NCBI GenBank assembly: GCA_033558025.1
Contig: JAUCEF010000008.1
Span: 1,116,001 to 1,180,000, forward strand
Direction of reading: 5' to 3'
Length of the DNA stretch: 64,000 bases
Source: Phytophthora sp. 'mugwort'
Lineage: Eukaryota; Oomycota; Peronosporomycetes; Peronosporales; Peronosporaceae
The notes below the pieces were generated by a model. It saw only the letters and a list, made by a program, of their open reading frames with translations. It made no database searches and had not been told where the DNA came from. The translations under genes and the position numbers were made by a program. Below, one piece after another: positions 62,099-64,000 of this stretch (positions are counted from its first letter, which is position 1; every line of letters begins with the position of its first letter).

Positions 62099-64000
62099 TT
62101 TCAAGCGGACACGCTCGGCAACAGTTAACGCAATATACCGTTGTTTTTACAAAACAAAAACATTTTCGTATTACGTAGCGAACAGGCACATAGCGATCGA
62201 CTTAAGATGTAATTCACTCATACGAGGTGCCGATTGTTCCATCAATTAATACCGGTAAATGAATTTGAGGATCTCTCTATCCTTGCAGCCATCCCAAGGT
62301 CGAGGTGGCAACTGAGTATTATACGAAACATTCGAATCACCTTAGCCTGGCGAGTTTTGCCCATTTGCCCACGCCTTATATGGCGAGCTTCAGCCGTTGT
62401 TCATAGGGGCTCCGATTACATGATACTAACTATGTATTGTACTTATACTTTGTAGATGTACATACTGTAGCTCGACTGGTAGGCTTCACAAGAAGAGTGA
62501 TTTGTGCCTGGAAGTGTCATCTCGTCGGATCCCTCCCTACACCAAGACGACCAGTATTCAATCGACTTCATAGGACGAGCAAGGATGACCTTTGTTGATG
62601 TCGTAACGACCATTGTGCTATATCATTCAGTATTACGACCAAGTCATCCCTTCTGCGCGGGCCGAGCCAACTCCTCTAGCTATTAAACGAAGTATAATAT
62701 TGCAAGGTAGATGGAGGCGCGTGCACTTCGAGTTAGCTGTTCATTGACCATCATCTGGGAATATAAGCATGGGTCTTGCCGATTCTTCAGCGCAATTTTA
62801 ATTAGAAGCTACACAACGGACTACTGAATAACGTCGTCAGCAATCTGTGATGGTGAGCGGTAGGATCACGTCAGATCTCTTCGCCTTATGCCGCAAAGTT
62901 ACCGGTATGCGGGCCAAATTTCCAGTTTGAAATTCTCGTCGTATGTGACGGGGGGAGGACTCCTCCCGGAGCACGTGCAGCCGACAATTCAGCCGCGCAC
63001 CTGATGCAAACTTGGTTGTTACGAAACTCACGTAGCAATACAGAACGACAGGTAAGTTGATTTACCAGTCAATAAACGTTTCCTTCACTCCAGCCATGCA
63101 ACCTTCGCAGAGATTGCCACCTTAAAGCGGTCGTCAGACTTTTGCAGGCTACTCATAGCCTCCATACCAATGATGGTATTCATATCGAGTGATAGTAGTA
63201 CTGTACCTATCTCAAGGAAAGGTGGTTAGTTAGCTTAAATAAAAGTCTGATGTCGATCTAACACGTATTTCCAAAAAAGCACGTAGTCGTGCGTCAATTG
63301 AAGGCGGTGAAATTTTCGTTGCCTCAGAGGCGCTATGTTGGGGCTTCATAGGAGTAGATTGCTGTGGGCCCAAGCGGCAAACGCATGATGGCAAACAGGG
63401 GAAACACTCGAAAAGCGACGCCGACTTCAAGCAGACCCAGCACTGTCGTATCAATTGTATCGGTATTGCACAAGTCTTAAGCACCGACCACTACTGCTAC
63501 TGTAGTAAGATGGTTCGGTATCTAGCTGCATGTGGTAATGGGTATTGCCCTTAGCGCATGTTAATATTTAGCTAAGGTATGTGCCGTCATCATCTAGAAA
63601 ATGATGTACAGTTACGAAACTTGCTGACCGCCTTATACACTGTAGTAAATCCTTATACAGAACTGCGCGCTCATACTAATGCCATATCTCGAGCTCCTAG
63701 GCAGCTTGCATCTCCGTTGAGTTGCTTCGAGGCCGAGGGCCTCGGGAACAGCTAGCCTCTTGTACTAACCGGTCAGGGAAGGTATGTCAATCGTCCTGGA
63801 CAGCGTAATTAACATCTAGCACTGGATTAGAAGAGAAAGTAACGAAAATGTATATCTCTTGCTTCTGCTGTGCTAGTTATCTTCACGCGTCCACTAACAC
63901 TTTTTCTGTAAACTGCAAAATCCGGCGCCAGCACTGGCATTTCGTTTGCGCTGTAGCATATTTCGTAACAAGACCTGGATACGTGCGTTGGGGCTTTTTA
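62099..64000. other. Intergenic to window end, no gene recognised
   Basis: Only frames under 90 residues with no motif (for example 62234-62455 and the minus frame at 63484-63230). No repeat or RNA gene was recognised. Confidence 0.4.

Overview
The window looks like accessory, repeat-rich nuclear DNA of a plant-pathogenic oomycete (Peronosporales, Phytophthora-like). The main reasons are one predicted RXLR effector gene (61406-62098), long intron-less genes, and a mix of transposable elements typical of these genomes: Ty3/gypsy, Ty1/copia, Helitron, Mutator-like, pogo, PIF/Harbinger, PiggyBac and Crypton. I recognised families from conserved motifs and ran no database search.

Layout. 1-2510: gypsy pol remnant (+), abutting a copia remnant (-) at about 2510-5640. 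5.6-9.3 kb: mostly non-coding, with copies of a dispersed GC-rich repeat. 9.3-10.1 kb: MULE remnant. 11.3-14.0 kb: decayed Helitron Rep/helicase, cut off by a minus-strand gypsy pol (14.0-17.5 kb). 17.5-22.0 kb: a rearranged gypsy plus DNA transposon; both genes are split at complementary points, which is best explained by a 3.25-kb inversion. 22.3-34.3 kb: the only host-gene-like block. It holds a mucin-like single-pass membrane protein (-), a pogo element with intact ends, a 1631-residue protein with three tandem kinase modules (-), and two convergent GyrI-like genes. 34.3-35.3 kb: foldback/MITE element. 35.5-41.2 kb: two tandem Crypton (tyrosine recombinase) remnants, each with a tRNA-like sequence at the same end. 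44.0-45.5 kb: gypsy integrase with chromodomain. 46.3-53.0 kb: PIF/Harbinger transposase split by a young gag-only LTR element (47200-52771). 53.5-55.9 kb: PiggyBac remnant(s). 56.3-58.1 kb: copia integrase/RT remnant (-). 58-61 kb: non-coding repeats and one unrecognised frame. 61.4-62.1 kb: RXLR effector gene with a three-copy 35-bp tandem repeat just upstream. 62.1-64 kb: nothing recognised.

The genes do not form an operon or pathway. The coherent themes are signalling (membrane protein, multi-kinase), small-molecule-binding paralogs, and an effector gene in a gene-sparse, repeat-dense setting. Nearly all element genes carry stops and frameshifts. The best-preserved elements are the gag-only LTR element and the pogo element.
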